From contig CAMAZP010000007.1 in assembly GCA_945863605.1 (NCBI GenBank), positions 1 to 64,000 on the forward strand: DNA of 64,000 nucleotides. Direction: 5' to 3'. Shown here piece after piece: positions 1-9,541 of the stretch. The notes beneath the pieces are model-generated. The model searched no databases. It worked only from the letters and a program-made list of their open reading frames with translations, and was not told the origin of the DNA. Within the stretch, counting starts at the first letter, position 1. Each line of letters begins with the position of its first letter. The stretch is from Chitinophaga pinensis (lineage in GTDB: Bacteria; Bacteroidota; Bacteroidia; Flavobacteriales_D; Crocinitomicaceae). Position numbers and translations under genes: made by a program.

Positions 1-1098
1 GAAATCTATATTTAAAGTAATTCCTGTTCTGAATGGATAAACAGCAACAGTTTTTCCTTCTTTAAAAAGCGTGCTCAGATTATATGTTGCAAATAATCCA
101 AATGGTCCAAAACCAGTTCTCACTGTTGCTTCCAATGAAAAAGGAGCAAAATTATACTTTGATCTTACATTCAGGTCAAATCGATCTCCATTACTAAATT
201 TTCCTGTTTGTCGAGTATTTGAGAATATTCTTACACCACCAATAACACCTACTGCAAAATAGTAACTTTTCTTTTGTTCTTTTTTCGTGGCAAATTCCAA
301 AAGTAAAGGAACTGTTAGGTACTGAACATTTAAAGTATTAGCTCGGTAAGTTTGAATGCTATTGCTAATGGCAAAAATAGTATCTACAGTATGGACAATA
401 TCATAGTTTTTATTCAAACTAATAGTTGTAAAATTCCATCCTAATCCAGTTGTTATACCTAAATATTGTTTAAAAATTGGTAATTTATAATCTAATAAAT
501 TTAAATTAAAAGCTGTTGATTTAGCCACGTTATTTTTCCAATAATCGTTTGTTCCAAATTCTGTTTTGAAAAGGTCACTCATTAAAATTAAAGTTCCAAA
601 ATCAAAACCTGCCCAATGAGCATCATAAAGTTTTCTTTCTTCTTCTTTTTCGTCTTCGATATCTTCTAACTCTTCTTCATCAGTTAATTGAAAATTTACA
701 GGTATTCTTACAATCGATTTAACAGGTTGGTCAGCAAGTAAGGCAGGTTTCCAATTTGGCATTGATTTTACAACACGAATCGCTTCTGCATTTAAACTAT
801 CACTAATCCCTTTTACAACTTTTACATCTGAAATAGAACCATCCTTAGCAACAATAAACGAAAGAAATACCCTTCCTTGTTCATTTATTTCTATTGAAGA
901 CTGTGGATACCTCACATTTTCTAGCATGAAATTCATCAGTGCATCAATTCCTCCTGGAAATTCTGCCTCAATATCCGGAAGTTCTTCATTAATTTCAGTA
1001 GATACGGCGTCAGAAAAACCTATGTTTGGTTTTTGGGTTATTTGTGATAAAAGAACCAAAGGTGAGAAGATAATAAAAAAAAATAGATTTGATTTCAT
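1..1098 (-). CDS. TonB_C-domain / outer-membrane barrel protein (C-terminus off window)
   Basis: The reading frame opens at ATG 1098 and stays open to the left edge (366 codons read), so the stop lies outside. A signal peptide (MKSNLFFFIIFSPLVLLSQ) is followed at about residues 45-145 by a TonB C-terminal-like domain: FPGGIDALMNFMLENVRYP, then GRVFLSFIVAKDGSISDVKV and PVNFQL. An acidic linker (EEELEDIEDEKEEE) leads into roughly 200 residues of alternating aromatic strands typical of small PorT/OMP_b-brl barrels, reaching TGITLNIDF at the edge. A TonB_C domain exported ahead of a barrel cannot act as an inner-membrane transducer, because there is no N-terminal anchor; the domain may bind peptidoglycan or another envelope partner. 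It lies 66 bases downstream of the AsmA-like gene on the same strand. The domain call is by pattern; function is unknown. Confidence 0.75.
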   Translation of the reverse strand, partial: MKSNLFFFIIFSPLVLLSQITQKPNIGFSDAVSTEINEELPDIEAEFPGGIDALMNFMLENVRYPQSSIEINEQGRVFLSFIVAKDGSISDVKVVKGISDSLNAEAIRVVKSMPNWKPALLADQPVKSIVRIPVNFQLTDEEELEDIEDEKEEERKLYDAHWAGFDFGTLILMSDLFKTEFGTNDYWKNNVAKSTAFNLNLLDYKLPIFKQYLGITTGLGWNFTTISLNKNYDIVHTVDTIFAISNSIQTYRANTLNVQYLTVPLLLEFATKKEQKKSYYFAVGVIGGVRIFSNTRQTGKFSNGDRFDLNVRSKYNFAPFSLEATVRTGFGPFGLFATYNLSTLFKEGKTVAVYPFRTGITLNIDF

Positions 1099-1164
1099 AG
1101 TTACAATAAGTTTTATTTAAAATGAACGTTAGATTTTAGTTATTATTTTTGAATGAAAAGTTTA

Positions 1165-3822
1165 CTAACCCCCCACTTTAAACCCTGTTTTTTTTTCTTG
1201 TTCTTGTTGTAGTTTCCAGCCTTCAAGGGTTTTTTTAAGTTTAGAATCTTTTTTTTGTTTTTTCTCTTCTATAAATTCTTGTTTCGTTGCTGGCCCAAAT
1301 TGAATTTTTAAATCTTCTTTTGGAACATCTTTCGGCACATAAACCTTCACAGAAGTATCTTTTTGAAACAATCCAAATTCAGACTTTAAGATTGATTTTG
1401 CGTCTTTTTTGGCTTGTTCACGGTTTTCTTTTGCTTGTTCCTTTCGCGATGAATTGTCCCATTCGATGATTGGATTATCCAAAGTTCCATGCATTCGCAT
1501 ATACATTTTGATTCCAGTTCCATCATCAATAACCTGGCCAAATTCACTATCTCTATCGTTGGCCATCAAATCTCTAAACCGAAAAATAAATCGGTAATCA
1601 ATTTCATTTTCAAAGCTGTGGGTTCCCGAAACATCCATATCTAATGCCGTAGAACCTATGTGCATTTTTGGAATTCGCAAGATACCGTCTTTTATTAAAA
1701 TACTGTTTTCAAGTGTATTGAATGAAATACTTCCCAGTTTTTGTTCCAACAAATCAATATTCTTCTTACCCAGCACTAATTTCCCTGAACTTGTTTTTAA
1801 ACTTTGTATGATATCATTGAAAGAACTAACATTTTTCAATTGACCATCAAAGACACGTAAGTCGAGTTTTGCATCAATAGATTTCATTATGATTCCAGTA
1901 CGCAAGTCAAAAGGAGCGTAGAAATACAATTCAGCTTCAGCTCTACCAGAAATGTTTTGTTCCGTTAATACGCTTTGTTCAAAATTGTCCCATTCTTTAA
2001 AAAGTGGTTTAAATTTCAGATTTTTGGTAGCGATTTGAGCAGTAATTGTAAAAATCTCAGGTAATTTTTCTTCAATAACCAAAGCACCACTAACCAAAGC
2101 CTCAGCATTCACCAAACTCAATTGTGGAAAATGGAGTCGCCGTTTTTGAATTTGCATTTTACCAAGAATATTGGAGAAAATATGTTGCTCATAGCGCAAC
2201 GTTCCAACAGTTAATTTCACCGAACCGCTGATATCATCTGGAATTACATAAATTCTACTCTCTTCAATTTTTTCCTCCTTGGTGGTAGTTCCTAAATCTT
2301 CAATTTTCAAGTTATTACTTTCAATATCAATATCGGTCAACAAAGGACTTTTTCCTTTTAAATAATCGTAAATGTTTGAAAATAAACCTTCTACTTTCAA
2401 ATCACTCGAACCTACTTTTAAAGATGCATTTTGAATTCCTGCTTCACTACCACGTAGAAAAACACTCCCATTTATACTTTCAAATGTGCGTTTATCGTCG
2501 AGTAATTTCAACCAAACATTTCGCATTACAACGTTTCCATCACATTTTCTAACATCAACTGTTCCAGTTTCTGTAACACTTTGAACTGCAAAATCTGTAT
2601 TTACCGAAATAGCGCCATTAACAGTTTCGATTACAGGAAATTTAAAAATAGCGTGAGCAACATTCAAATCAATATTTCCACTTGCGTTTCCTTCGATGAG
2701 TGGGTTTTCAAATTCCGTCATTCGAATGGTTCCATTGAAAGGACCTCCTGCCGTTTTAAAATGTAATTTTCGCAATTCCAGAAATTCATCTTGTACACCT
2801 CCTTCGTTGGAATATTTCCCTTCCACATTAATTTCACGAATCTTTAAGCCTTGATAAGGTTCTGTAAGTGAGCCATTTTCAACACCAAAATCGCAAGTTA
2901 TGGTCGTTGGTTCGGTAGATTCCACAGCGCCATTTATCGCTAAATCAAAGTCAACGAGCCCATCGCCTTTGAATTTTTTGATATCGTCAGTTGCTGAAAG
3001 TGAAAATTTATTGACCACATCTGCTAATTGAATATCTTTTGATTGCACCCTAAAAGCTAAGCTGTCTGGGTCCACTTTCCCATTGATTTCAAAAGGTAAA
3101 CCTGCCACATTTATAATTGCTTTTGGAAGCGAGAATAAACCTTTCTCTGTGTCCACATCTACTTTTAAATCGTATTTTAAAGATTTATTTCTAAGTAATG
3201 TCACCTCGCCACTTTTCGCTCGAAGCACTTTTGCATTTCCAACAGCAACGACTGAAAATTTACTTGCTGAAAAATCGCCAGCGAGGGTTGATTCAATGAA
3301 TTTGGTGTTATAGAATTGCTTGGTTAGTTTGTTTTCATAAGCAAAACGAACGTTTTCAAGTTCTATTTTTTCAAGTTTTAAATCAAAAGTTGTAGTTGAT
3401 TTACTTTCACTTGGTTTGAAAATATCGTAATTAACCTTGCCGTCTTTGTCAATTCTTAAATTCAAAGTTCCGGGTGAAATTTCAATAGCCTTAACATGAT
3501 AATTTTTATTCCATAAATCTACTGGATTAAACTTCAATCGAATGCGTTCTGTGAATAGCAATGTATCCCTAAAAGCAGCATTTTCAAAAGCATCTTGGAT
3601 GTAAACATTTTTGAAATCGATTGATAAATTTGGAAAACTTCCCCAGAAAGCGAGGTCCACTTCAGAAACCGAAACTGGTACTTTGAGATGGGTGTTAACT
3701 TCTGAGATTACAACACCAATAATGCGGTCTTTAAACAGATACAACGAACCAGATATGAGCAAAACGATGCTCAAAATTATACCAACAATCCACTTGCTTA
3801 TTTTTAAAACAGTTTTCCACAT
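1165..3822 (-). CDS. AsmA-like inner-membrane/periplasmic protein
   Basis: 885 residues. One N-terminal membrane helix (about residues 10-30, WIVGIILSIVLLISGSLYLF) precedes a long beta-rich periplasmic body. The start (KVPVSVSEVDLAFWGSFPNLSIDFKNVYIQD) and the late region with paired repeats of the DLRVFDGQLKNVSSFN type match the AsmA superfamily. AsmA/TamB/YhdP proteins are elongated lipid-transfer bridges or assembly factors between inner and outer membranes. The last 90 residues are a Lys/Glu/Gln-rich tail, probably helical. It follows serS by 111 bases on the same strand, so it may be co-transcribed. Its length suits the Bacteroidota AsmA group rather than the larger TamB. The family is fairly certain; the cargo is not known. 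Confidence 0.85.
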   Translation of the reverse strand: MWKTVLKISKWIVGIILSIVLLISGSLYLFKDRIIGVVISEVNTHLKVPVSVSEVDLAFWGSFPNLSIDFKNVYIQDAFENAAFRDTLLFTERIRLKFNPVDLWNKNYHVKAIEISPGTLNLRIDKDGKVNYDIFKPSESKSTTTFDLKLEKIELENVRFAYENKLTKQFYNTKFIESTLAGDFSASKFSVVAVGNAKVLRAKSGEVTLLRNKSLKYDLKVDVDTEKGLFSLPKAIINVAGLPFEINGKVDPDSLAFRVQSKDIQLADVVNKFSLSATDDIKKFKGDGLVDFDLAINGAVESTEPTTITCDFGVENGSLTEPYQGLKIREINVEGKYSNEGGVQDEFLELRKLHFKTAGGPFNGTIRMTEFENPLIEGNASGNIDLNVAHAIFKFPVIETVNGAISVNTDFAVQSVTETGTVDVRKCDGNVVMRNVWLKLLDDKRTFESINGSVFLRGSEAGIQNASLKVGSSDLKVEGLFSNIYDYLKGKSPLLTDIDIESNNLKIEDLGTTTKEEKIEESRIYVIPDDISGSVKLTVGTLRYEQHIFSNILGKMQIQKRRLHFPQLSLVNAEALVSGALVIEEKLPEIFTITAQIATKNLKFKPLFKEWDNFEQSVLTEQNISGRAEAELYFYAPFDLRTGIIMKSIDAKLDLRVFDGQLKNVSSFNDIIQSLKTSSGKLVLGKKNIDLLEQKLGSISFNTLENSILIKDGILRIPKMHIGSTALDMDVSGTHSFENEIDYRFIFRFRDLMANDRDSEFGQVIDDGTGIKMYMRMHGTLDNPIIEWDNSSRKEQAKENREQAKKDAKSILKSEFGLFQKDTSVKVYVPKDVPKEDLKIQFGPATKQEFIEEKKQKKDSKLKKTLEGWKLQQEQEKKTGFKVGG

Positions 3823-3933
3823 CTGCTACGAATTTAATAGCTCTTGACTTATCTTTTAAGTCTTACAGATGGAATTATTAACGAAAGTTTGTTTGTTGGT
3901 TGCAGACAGCAATTCCAGAAATCAAATAAAAAA

Positions 3934-5202
3934 CTATATCTTATCGAATCCTGTGTAAGGTCGAAGCACTTCTGGAATGATAATGCCATCTTCAGTTTGG
4001 TAATTTTCCAACAATGCTGCCACGATTCTTGGCAAGGCCAAAGCCGAACCATTCAAGGTGTGACACAATTGTGTTTTCTTATCTTCACCTTTAAAACGCA
4101 GTTTCAAACGATTTGCTTGAAAAGTATCAAAACGGGAAACAGAACTCACTTCCAGCCATTTTTCTTGAGCTGCTGAATATACTTCAAAATCGTAAGTCAT
4201 AGCGGAAGCAAAACCCATGTCGCCACCACATAGGCGTAAAATACGGAACTGTAAACCTAATTTTTCTAACAAACCTTTAACGTGCTCCATCATTTCGTCA
4301 AGTGCAGCAGTAGTATTTGATGGATGTTCGATGCGTACGATTTCAACTTTGTCAAATTGATGTAAACGGTTCAAACCACGAACATCTTTTCCATATGAAC
4401 CAGCTTCACGTCGGAAACAAGGTGTGTAACCAGTCATTTTGATAGAAAAATCAGCAGAAGGTAAAATCACATCGCGATACATGTTAGTTAAAGGAACTTC
4501 AGCCGTTGGGATCATATAGAAATCATCCTCTTTCATATAGTACATTTGACCTTCTTTATCAGGCAATTGTCCCGTTCCAATTCCACTAGCTTCATTCACC
4601 ATCAAAGGCGCTTGAATTTCTTCGTAACCTGCTTTCGATGCCTCGTCTAAGAAAAAAGCGATAAGTGCACGTTGTAATTTTGCACCTTTTCCACGGTAAA
4701 ATGGAAAACCTGCACCAGTAACTTTTACTCCTAATTCAAAATCTATTAAGTCGTATTTTTTTGCCAAATCCCAGTGTGGAAGGGCTTCAAAAGTGAAAAT
4801 TGGAATTTGACCAAATTCGTAAACAGTTTGATTATCGTTTGCATCACGACCAGCTGGAACCAAATTATTCGGTACATTTGGAATCGTGTAAAGTAATTGT
4901 TGAATTTCGGATTCAAGTACATCAACCTTTATTTTCAATGCCGCTTCTTTTTCCTTTAATTCAGTTGTTTTTGCTTTTAATTCATTTGCTTCAGCGTGTT
5001 GTCCTGATTTAAATAAATCACCAATTTGTCGAGCTAATTGATTTAATTCTGCAGAAATAAGATCCGACTCTGTTTTTGTCGATCGCCATTCTGAATCTTT
5101 TGATAAGATTGCATCAATAGTTTCTTGAGCGTTGATATTTCTTTTTTGAAGACCAGCTAATATGGCATCTTTTTCTGCGCGAATACGTTGAATTTCTAAC
5201 AT
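3934..5202 (-). CDS. serS: Serine--tRNA ligase
   Basis: 422 residues, the usual length. It charges tRNA(Ser) (and tRNA(Sec) where present) with serine in the cytoplasm. Residues 1-110 form the long antiparallel coiled-coil arm that grips the tRNA variable arm. The class II core follows: motif 2 around TPCFRREAGSYGKDVRGLNR (about residues 258-277) and motif 3 at NGSALALPRIVAALLENYQ (about 384-402). The start is ATG 5202. A Bacteroidota -7 box, TAATTTTG, lies upstream on the minus strand at 5228-5235. No truncation or odd residues were seen. Confidence 0.97.
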   Translation of the reverse strand: MLEIQRIRAEKDAILAGLQKRNINAQETIDAILSKDSEWRSTKTESDLISAELNQLARQIGDLFKSGQHAEANELKAKTTELKEKEAALKIKVDVLESEIQQLLYTIPNVPNNLVPAGRDANDNQTVYEFGQIPIFTFEALPHWDLAKKYDLIDFELGVKVTGAGFPFYRGKGAKLQRALIAFFLDEASKAGYEEIQAPLMVNEASGIGTGQLPDKEGQMYYMKEDDFYMIPTAEVPLTNMYRDVILPSADFSIKMTGYTPCFRREAGSYGKDVRGLNRLHQFDKVEIVRIEHPSNTTAALDEMMEHVKGLLEKLGLQFRILRLCGGDMGFASAMTYDFEVYSAAQEKWLEVSSVSRFDTFQANRLKLRFKGEDKKTQLCHTLNGSALALPRIVAALLENYQTEDGIIIPEVLRPYTGFDKI

Positions 5203-5227
5203 AAATTAATGTACTTTTTAAGTAGGA

Positions 5228-5235
5228 CAAAATTA
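5228..5235 (-). promoter_or_regulatory. Putative -7 box for serS
   Basis: The minus strand reads TAATTTTG, matching the Bacteroidota -7 consensus TAnnTTTG, 26 bases before the serS ATG. No clear TTG was found at the -33 position, so this is a partial promoter match. Confidence 0.4.
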
Positions 5236-5286
5236 GTTAAAGGAAATGAAAATAGATTTTATTGTAAAATTTAATTTATCTAAAAC

Positions 5287-6294
5287 TCATTCTTTACAAA
5301 GACCTTGAATTATATGAAAAGCGTCATGCGCTTGTGTAATTAATTTTTTCAGCGTTTCATCTTTTGCGCTATTCCGAACAGCTTTCTGTATTTCAACACT
5401 TACCTTCAACAATTTATCCATTGCGGCTTGAATTCCAGGTTTGTTTAAAGAAACAGGCGGAGTTGAATTTTTGAGCAATAAAGCTTTCGCTAAAAACTCA
5501 TTACTTCTTGTGCGTAAAGGTTTGAAATCTCCAGTTTCCGCAGGGTGAAAAGTTTGCGACATTACTTTATGAAAATCTTTTAAAGCTGGCCAAGAATCTT
5601 TTTCAATAGTAATTAACAATGAATCAGTTAATGCTGCTTTGTATTTTTCTGAAACAATTCCCCAGTCAACTAAATTCCAAATTCCAGCTAAATAATCGGC
5701 GCGTTTGTTTTGGTATTTTAAATAATAAGCATGCTCCCACACATCAATTCCTAATATTGGAATACCGCGATCTTTAGCTACATCCATAATTGGATTGTCC
5801 TGATTTCCAGTGCTTGTAACCAATAATTTTTTATCAGGTGTAACAATTAGCCAAGCCCAGCCTGAACCAAAACGTGTTGCACCTGCTTGATTGATTAATT
5901 TTTTAAGTGAATCCAAAGAACGGAATTGAGTTTTAACCGCCGTTTCAAAATCAGAATTAATGCTTGTTGTTTGCTTATCTTTCGGTGCTAAAATTTCCCA
6001 GAATAAGGTGTGATTGTAATGTCCACCTGAATTGTTGCGAACGGCATCCGAACGAAAACTAGCATAAAGCAACAAATCAATTAAAGAAGTCGACTCCATT
6101 TTTGTACCAGCAATTGCTTTATTCAAGTTGTCGATGTAAGCTTTATGGTGCTTTGAATGGTGAATTTGCATCGTTAATGCGTCAATATCTGGCTCGTAAT
6201 CAGTGTATTGATATTTTAAACTCGGAAGTGAAAAAGTTTGAGCTTTAAGGGTAATGGCTTGTAATAAAACAAGAAGAATTAGGAAATATTTCAT
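5287..6294 (-). CDS. Exported Fe/Mn superoxide dismutase with C-terminal extension
   Basis: The chosen start is ATG 6294, giving 335 residues with a leader (MKYFLILLVLLQAITLKAQ); a longer frame from 6354 would bury the leader. It converts superoxide to H2O2 and O2, here outside the cytoplasm. All four metal ligands can be read: His45 in IHHSKHH, His95 in NHTLFW, and Asp184 and His188 in DVWEHAYY. The SOD fold ends near residue 215 (WNLVDWGIVSEKY). About 120 further residues, mainly helical by composition, end in HDAFHIIQGLCKE; normal Fe/Mn-SODs are about 200 residues. GSGWAWL and the ligand spacing indicate an intact enzyme. Metal preference cannot be decided. The tail is unrecognised. Confidence 0.9.
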   Translation of the reverse strand: MKYFLILLVLLQAITLKAQTFSLPSLKYQYTDYEPDIDALTMQIHHSKHHKAYIDNLNKAIAGTKMESTSLIDLLLYASFRSDAVRNNSGGHYNHTLFWEILAPKDKQTTSINSDFETAVKTQFRSLDSLKKLINQAGATRFGSGWAWLIVTPDKKLLVTSTGNQDNPIMDVAKDRGIPILGIDVWEHAYYLKYQNKRADYLAGIWNLVDWGIVSEKYKAALTDSLLITIEKDSWPALKDFHKVMSQTFHPAETGDFKPLRTRSNEFLAKALLLKNSTPPVSLNKPGIQAAMDKLLKVSVEIQKAVRNSAKDETLKKLITQAHDAFHIIQGLCKE

Positions 6295-6389
6295 ATTTTG
6301 TGTTTTTGACAAATTTACTGTAAATAGAAAGTTCAAAAGCAATATACCTAACAATTATACTATTCTTTTGTTTTTTTCGTTAGTTGCCT

Positions 6390-7838
6390 ATGCTTAAAGG
6401 AAAAATTTCTCCTGTTTTTCATTCCAATTTTCAGCTTTTTACCATTTTATTATTGGTGGTTGGTGTTGTTTGCAGTAAATTTTTAATGTCTTTAGGCTTA
6501 CTTTTCGGTGGTATTGGATTTCTAATTGAACGTGATTTCAAAAATTATTGGCAACAGCTTAAATCAAACCGATTATTTTGGTTCTTGCTTGCTTTTTATC
6601 TTTTGCATTTTGTTGGATTGATTTGGAGCAAAAACCTCGACTATGGATTGAATGATATTCGCGTTAAATTTTCATTGTTTGCTATTGCTTTGATAATTTG
6701 CACTCGTCCAGCACTTTCAAAAAATCACTTGACGATTTTCTATTTAATTTTTGTGTTGGCGCTATTTACAACTTCGCTCGTAAACTTTACTTGCTACCAA
6801 TTTTTTCAAGATAAAATCAATTATATAGACATTCGCGATTTATCGCTATTTGGTTCCCATATTCGCTTTGGAATATTAATCGCTCTTGGAATTTTGGCTA
6901 ATTATTTCCTTTGGAAATTGAAAGCAAACTTCCGATGGTTATGGGGTCTATCGTCAATTTGGTTTGCGTTTTATACCTATTTCAGTCAAGTGTTATCTGG
7001 CGTAATTTCGCTTGCTATGGTTTTGTTTGTGCTCTTGATTTGGGAATTATATCAGCGTCGAAAATGGAGTATTATTATTGGAACACTTTTAGTTTTGGTA
7101 ATCGTTAATATCGGTTTTATTTTATATTTGAATAAACCGATAAATCAAAAAAGTGCCTTCCAAGAAAATTACGTTAGTTTAAAAAAGGAATGGAACAAAC
7201 GTGCAAAAATCCCTTACGATAGTTTAGACTTAAGAAAACAAGGACTTAAATATACTTTAGAGCGTTATTTAATCTCTAAAAATTTACCTGTACGTGGTGA
7301 TGGTGTTGCAAAACTTTCAACTAAGGATATTCAAAATATAGAAAAAGGTTATGCTGATATCAACGAAACAAAATCAGGGTTAATTGCTCGTTTGTACGGT
7401 TTGCGTTTTCAAATTCACAACACACAAAACCCAAGTGGACATTCACTTTTAGAACGTTTAGAATTTTGGAAAACAGCAATTCTTATAATCAAGGAAAACT
7501 TGTTTTTAGGTGTTGGGACAGGTGATGTAAACGATTCGTTTTTAAATAAGTACGAAGAAACAAACTCACCTTTAAAAGCAGAGAGACGTTTGCGAGCACA
7601 CAATACCTACTTAACTGAAACTGTAAGTTTTGGTTTGTTTGGAATGTTATTTTTTATGACTTGGATTTTTTACTTTTTGTATCAACAAATTATATTCCAG
7701 CAAGTTTTTGGAGTAGTTTTCATACTTGTTGCAATTGTTACCTTTCTTATTGAAGACACTTTGGAAACTCAAATGGGTATTACTTTTTTTGCTCTTTTTT
7801 ACGCAATTTTTTCTAGAAAAATAGAATTTAAATCTTAA
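6390..7838 (+). CDS. O-antigen ligase / Wzy-like membrane protein
   Basis: 482 residues from ATG 6390; a TTG two codons upstream is possible but less likely. About ten or more hydrophobic helices are visible, with a large hydrophilic loop (about residues 245-390) between late helices and then the Wzy_C-like segment WKTAILIIKENLFLGVGTGDVNDSF ... RAHNTYLTETVSFG. This is the usual design of WaaL ligases and Wzy polymerases, which transfer lipid-linked glycans in the periplasm. The gene starts 95 bases from the divergent superoxide dismutase gene and precedes icd. Ligase and polymerase cannot be told apart from sequence, and no glycan cluster surrounds it. Confidence 0.8.
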   Translation: MLKGKISPVFHSNFQLFTILLLVVGVVCSKFLMSLGLLFGGIGFLIERDFKNYWQQLKSNRLFWFLLAFYLLHFVGLIWSKNLDYGLNDIRVKFSLFAIALIICTRPALSKNHLTIFYLIFVLALFTTSLVNFTCYQFFQDKINYIDIRDLSLFGSHIRFGILIALGILANYFLWKLKANFRWLWGLSSIWFAFYTYFSQVLSGVISLAMVLFVLLIWELYQRRKWSIIIGTLLVLVIVNIGFILYLNKPINQKSAFQENYVSLKKEWNKRAKIPYDSLDLRKQGLKYTLERYLISKNLPVRGDGVAKLSTKDIQNIEKGYADINETKSGLIARLYGLRFQIHNTQNPSGHSLLERLEFWKTAILIIKENLFLGVGTGDVNDSFLNKYEETNSPLKAERRLRAHNTYLTETVSFGLFGMLFFMTWIFYFLYQQIIFQQVFGVVFILVAIVTFLIEDTLETQMGITFFALFYAIFSRKIEFKS

Positions 7839-7851
7839 GCTATAATGTAGC

Positions 7852-7879
7852 TTGTTGTTTCAAAAAAATCCTACATTTG
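7852..7879 (+). promoter_or_regulatory. Promoter of icd (Bacteroidota -33/-7 type)
   Basis: TTG at 7852-7854, 17 bases, then TACATTTG at 7872-7879, a perfect fit to TTG-N17-TAnnTTTG of the Bacteroidota housekeeping sigma factor. The icd ATG lies 18 bases downstream, so the leader would be short. Confidence 0.7.
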
Positions 7880-7897
7880 CAATCATAAAAATTTTCT

Positions 7898-9127
7898 ATG
7901 TTAAAAATAAAAGTTTTAAACCCTGTAGTAGAATTAGATGGTGATGAAATGACACGAATAATTTGGAAGTTCATCAAAGACAAATTGATTTTACCTTACC
8001 TTGATTTGGATATCAAATATTACGATCTAGGTATTGAAAAACGCGATGAAACCAATGATCAGATTACGATTGATGCTGCTGAGGCAATTAAAAAATATAA
8101 AGTAGGAATCAAGTGTGCAACGATTACTCCAGACGAGCAACGTGTTGTAGAATTCAACTTGAAATCAATGTGGAAATCTCCTAATGGAACAATTCGTAAT
8201 ATTTTGGACGGAACTGTTTTTCGCGAGCCAATCGTCATGCAAAACGTACCGCGTTTAGTAACTAATTGGACTGCTCCAATTATTGTTGGACGTCATGCGT
8301 TTGGAGATCAATACCGCGCTACAGATGCTGTTTTCAAAGGAAAAGGTAAATTAACAATGACCTTCACACCAGAAAACGGTGGAGAAACGCAAACATTTGA
8401 AGTATATAATTTCAAAGGTGATGGAGTAGGAATGGCAATGTACAACACTGACGAATCAATTCGTGGATTTGCTAACAGCTGTTTTAACATGGCACTTTCT
8501 AAAAAATGGCCTTTGTATTTATCTACAAAAAACACCATTTTGAAAAAATACGACGGTCGTTTCAAAGATATTTTCGAGGAAATTTTCCAAGCGGATTATA
8601 AAGCAAAATTTGACGAATCTGGTATCGTTTATGAGCATCGTTTAATTGATGATATGGTTGCATCAGCATTGAAATGGAATGGAAATTTTGTATGGGCTTG
8701 TAAAAACTACGACGGTGATGTACAATCAGATACAGTAGCACAAGGATTTGGTTCTTTAGGTTTAATGACTTCTGTTTTAATCACTCCAGACGGTGAAATT
8801 ATGGAAGCAGAAGCTGCTCACGGAACAGTTACACGTCACTACAGAGACCACCAAGCTGGAAAGAAAACTTCTACTAATCCAATCGCTTCTATCTTCGCTT
8901 GGACAAGAGGTTTGGCGTTCAGAGGGAAATTAGACAACAACCAAGAATTGATCGATTTCTGTAACACATTAGAGAAAGTTTGTGTCGAAGTTGTTGAATC
9001 TGGCGTTATGACAAAAGACCTAGCGGTTTGCATTCACGGTAATAAAGTGAACCACGGCGAACACTATGTTTACACTGAAGAATTTTTAGATGCTCTCGAC
9101 AATGGTTTGAAAGCAAAAATGAAATAA
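7898..9127 (+). CDS. icd: NADP-dependent isocitrate dehydrogenase (eukaryote-like type)
   Basis: 409 residues. It oxidatively decarboxylates isocitrate to 2-oxoglutarate, making NADPH in the TCA cycle. The start ([24 protein letters not shown]) and the segment [23 protein letters not shown] match the IDH1/IDH2-type homodimeric family rather than the E. coli Icd type. The metal and substrate loops ([28 protein letters not shown]) and the cofactor region ([15 protein letters not shown]) are intact; the His/Arg residues there favour NADP. It is monocistronic, with its own promoter just upstream and a gene-free stretch after it. Confidence 0.95.
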   Translation: MLKIKVLNPVVELDGDEMTRIIWKFIKDKLILPYLDLDIKYYDLGIEKRDETNDQITIDAAEAIKKYKVGIKCATITPDEQRVVEFNLKSMWKSPNGTIRNILDGTVFREPIVMQNVPRLVTNWTAPIIVGRHAFGDQYRATDAVFKGKGKLTMTFTPENGGETQTFEVYNFKGDGVGMAMYNTDESIRGFANSCFNMALSKKWPLYLSTKNTILKKYDGRFKDIFEEIFQADYKAKFDESGIVYEHRLIDDMVASALKWNGNFVWACKNYDGDVQSDTVAQGFGSLGLMTSVLITPDGEIMEAEAAHGTVTRHYRDHQAGKKTSTNPIASIFAWTRGLAFRGKLDNNQELIDFCNTLEKVCVEVVESGVMTKDLAVCIHGNKVNHGEHYVYTEEFLDALDNGLKAKMK

Positions 9128-9516
9128 AAACCAAAACCAAGAAATAGAACAGAACCAAGAACTAACGTTAGCGAACAGTTTTGGCCTTGAATTTCTAGTT
9201 TTTAGCTACTGAACTGAAACTGTTAATTTTTAAAATTTCAGTAAGAACATTTTTAAAAAATTTCAGTTTCAGAAAGGAGTTAAAATTGTTCGCTACGAGT
9301 TGTAAATAATTATAGGACAATGATTTGCGAACAAAGAGAAATTCAGAGCCTTGATTTTTTGTTTCTTTTTCATCAAGGAAAAAGAAAGGCAAAATAAAAT
9401 AAAAGCTCGTACTATTAATTTTTGTTTTGTTTGAATTGCGAAACATTAGGTTTTACTTAAAATTTATTGTTCTAAAATAGACTAAACTGATTTATTATTA
9501 GATTTCATATAACTTT
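9128..9516. other. Gene-poor intergenic stretch with short inverted and direct repeats
   Basis: About 390 bases between icd and the next gene. It begins with an A-rich run of near repeats (CCAAAACCAAGAA / CAGAACCAAGAA). It also holds the self-complementary CTAACGTTAG at 9162-9171 and the inverted pair CTGAAACTG (9214-9222) / CAGTTTCAG (9264-9272). An 83-codon minus-strand frame at 9195-9446 (FFLDEKETKNQG...) has no start context, domain or neighbour support. The stretch looks like an interspersed intergenic repeat rather than a gene, but only a genome-wide search could show that. Confidence 0.4.
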
Positions 9517-9541
9517 AAGGGCTCAATTAGAGCCCTTTTTT
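9517..9541 (+). terminator. Intrinsic-terminator hairpin abutting the next start codon
   Basis: AAGGGCTC (9517-9524), loop AATTA, GAGCCCTT (9530-9537), with a T run continuing to 9541. The 8-bp stem, GC-rich in its inner six pairs, plus the T tract is a textbook rho-independent terminator on the plus strand. It ends one base before ATG 9542. It could end transcripts from icd or the gene-poor stretch, or act as a leader attenuator for the next operon. Confidence 0.75.

Noticed and set aside
3844-4176. 110-codon plus-strand frame over the serS 3' end
   Set aside because: Antisense to the conserved motif 3 region of SerS; no independent support.
9195-9446. 83-codon minus-strand frame in the icd downstream gap
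   Set aside because: No supported start, domain or neighbour; composition fits an intergenic repeat. Described as part of the stretch and not called a gene.
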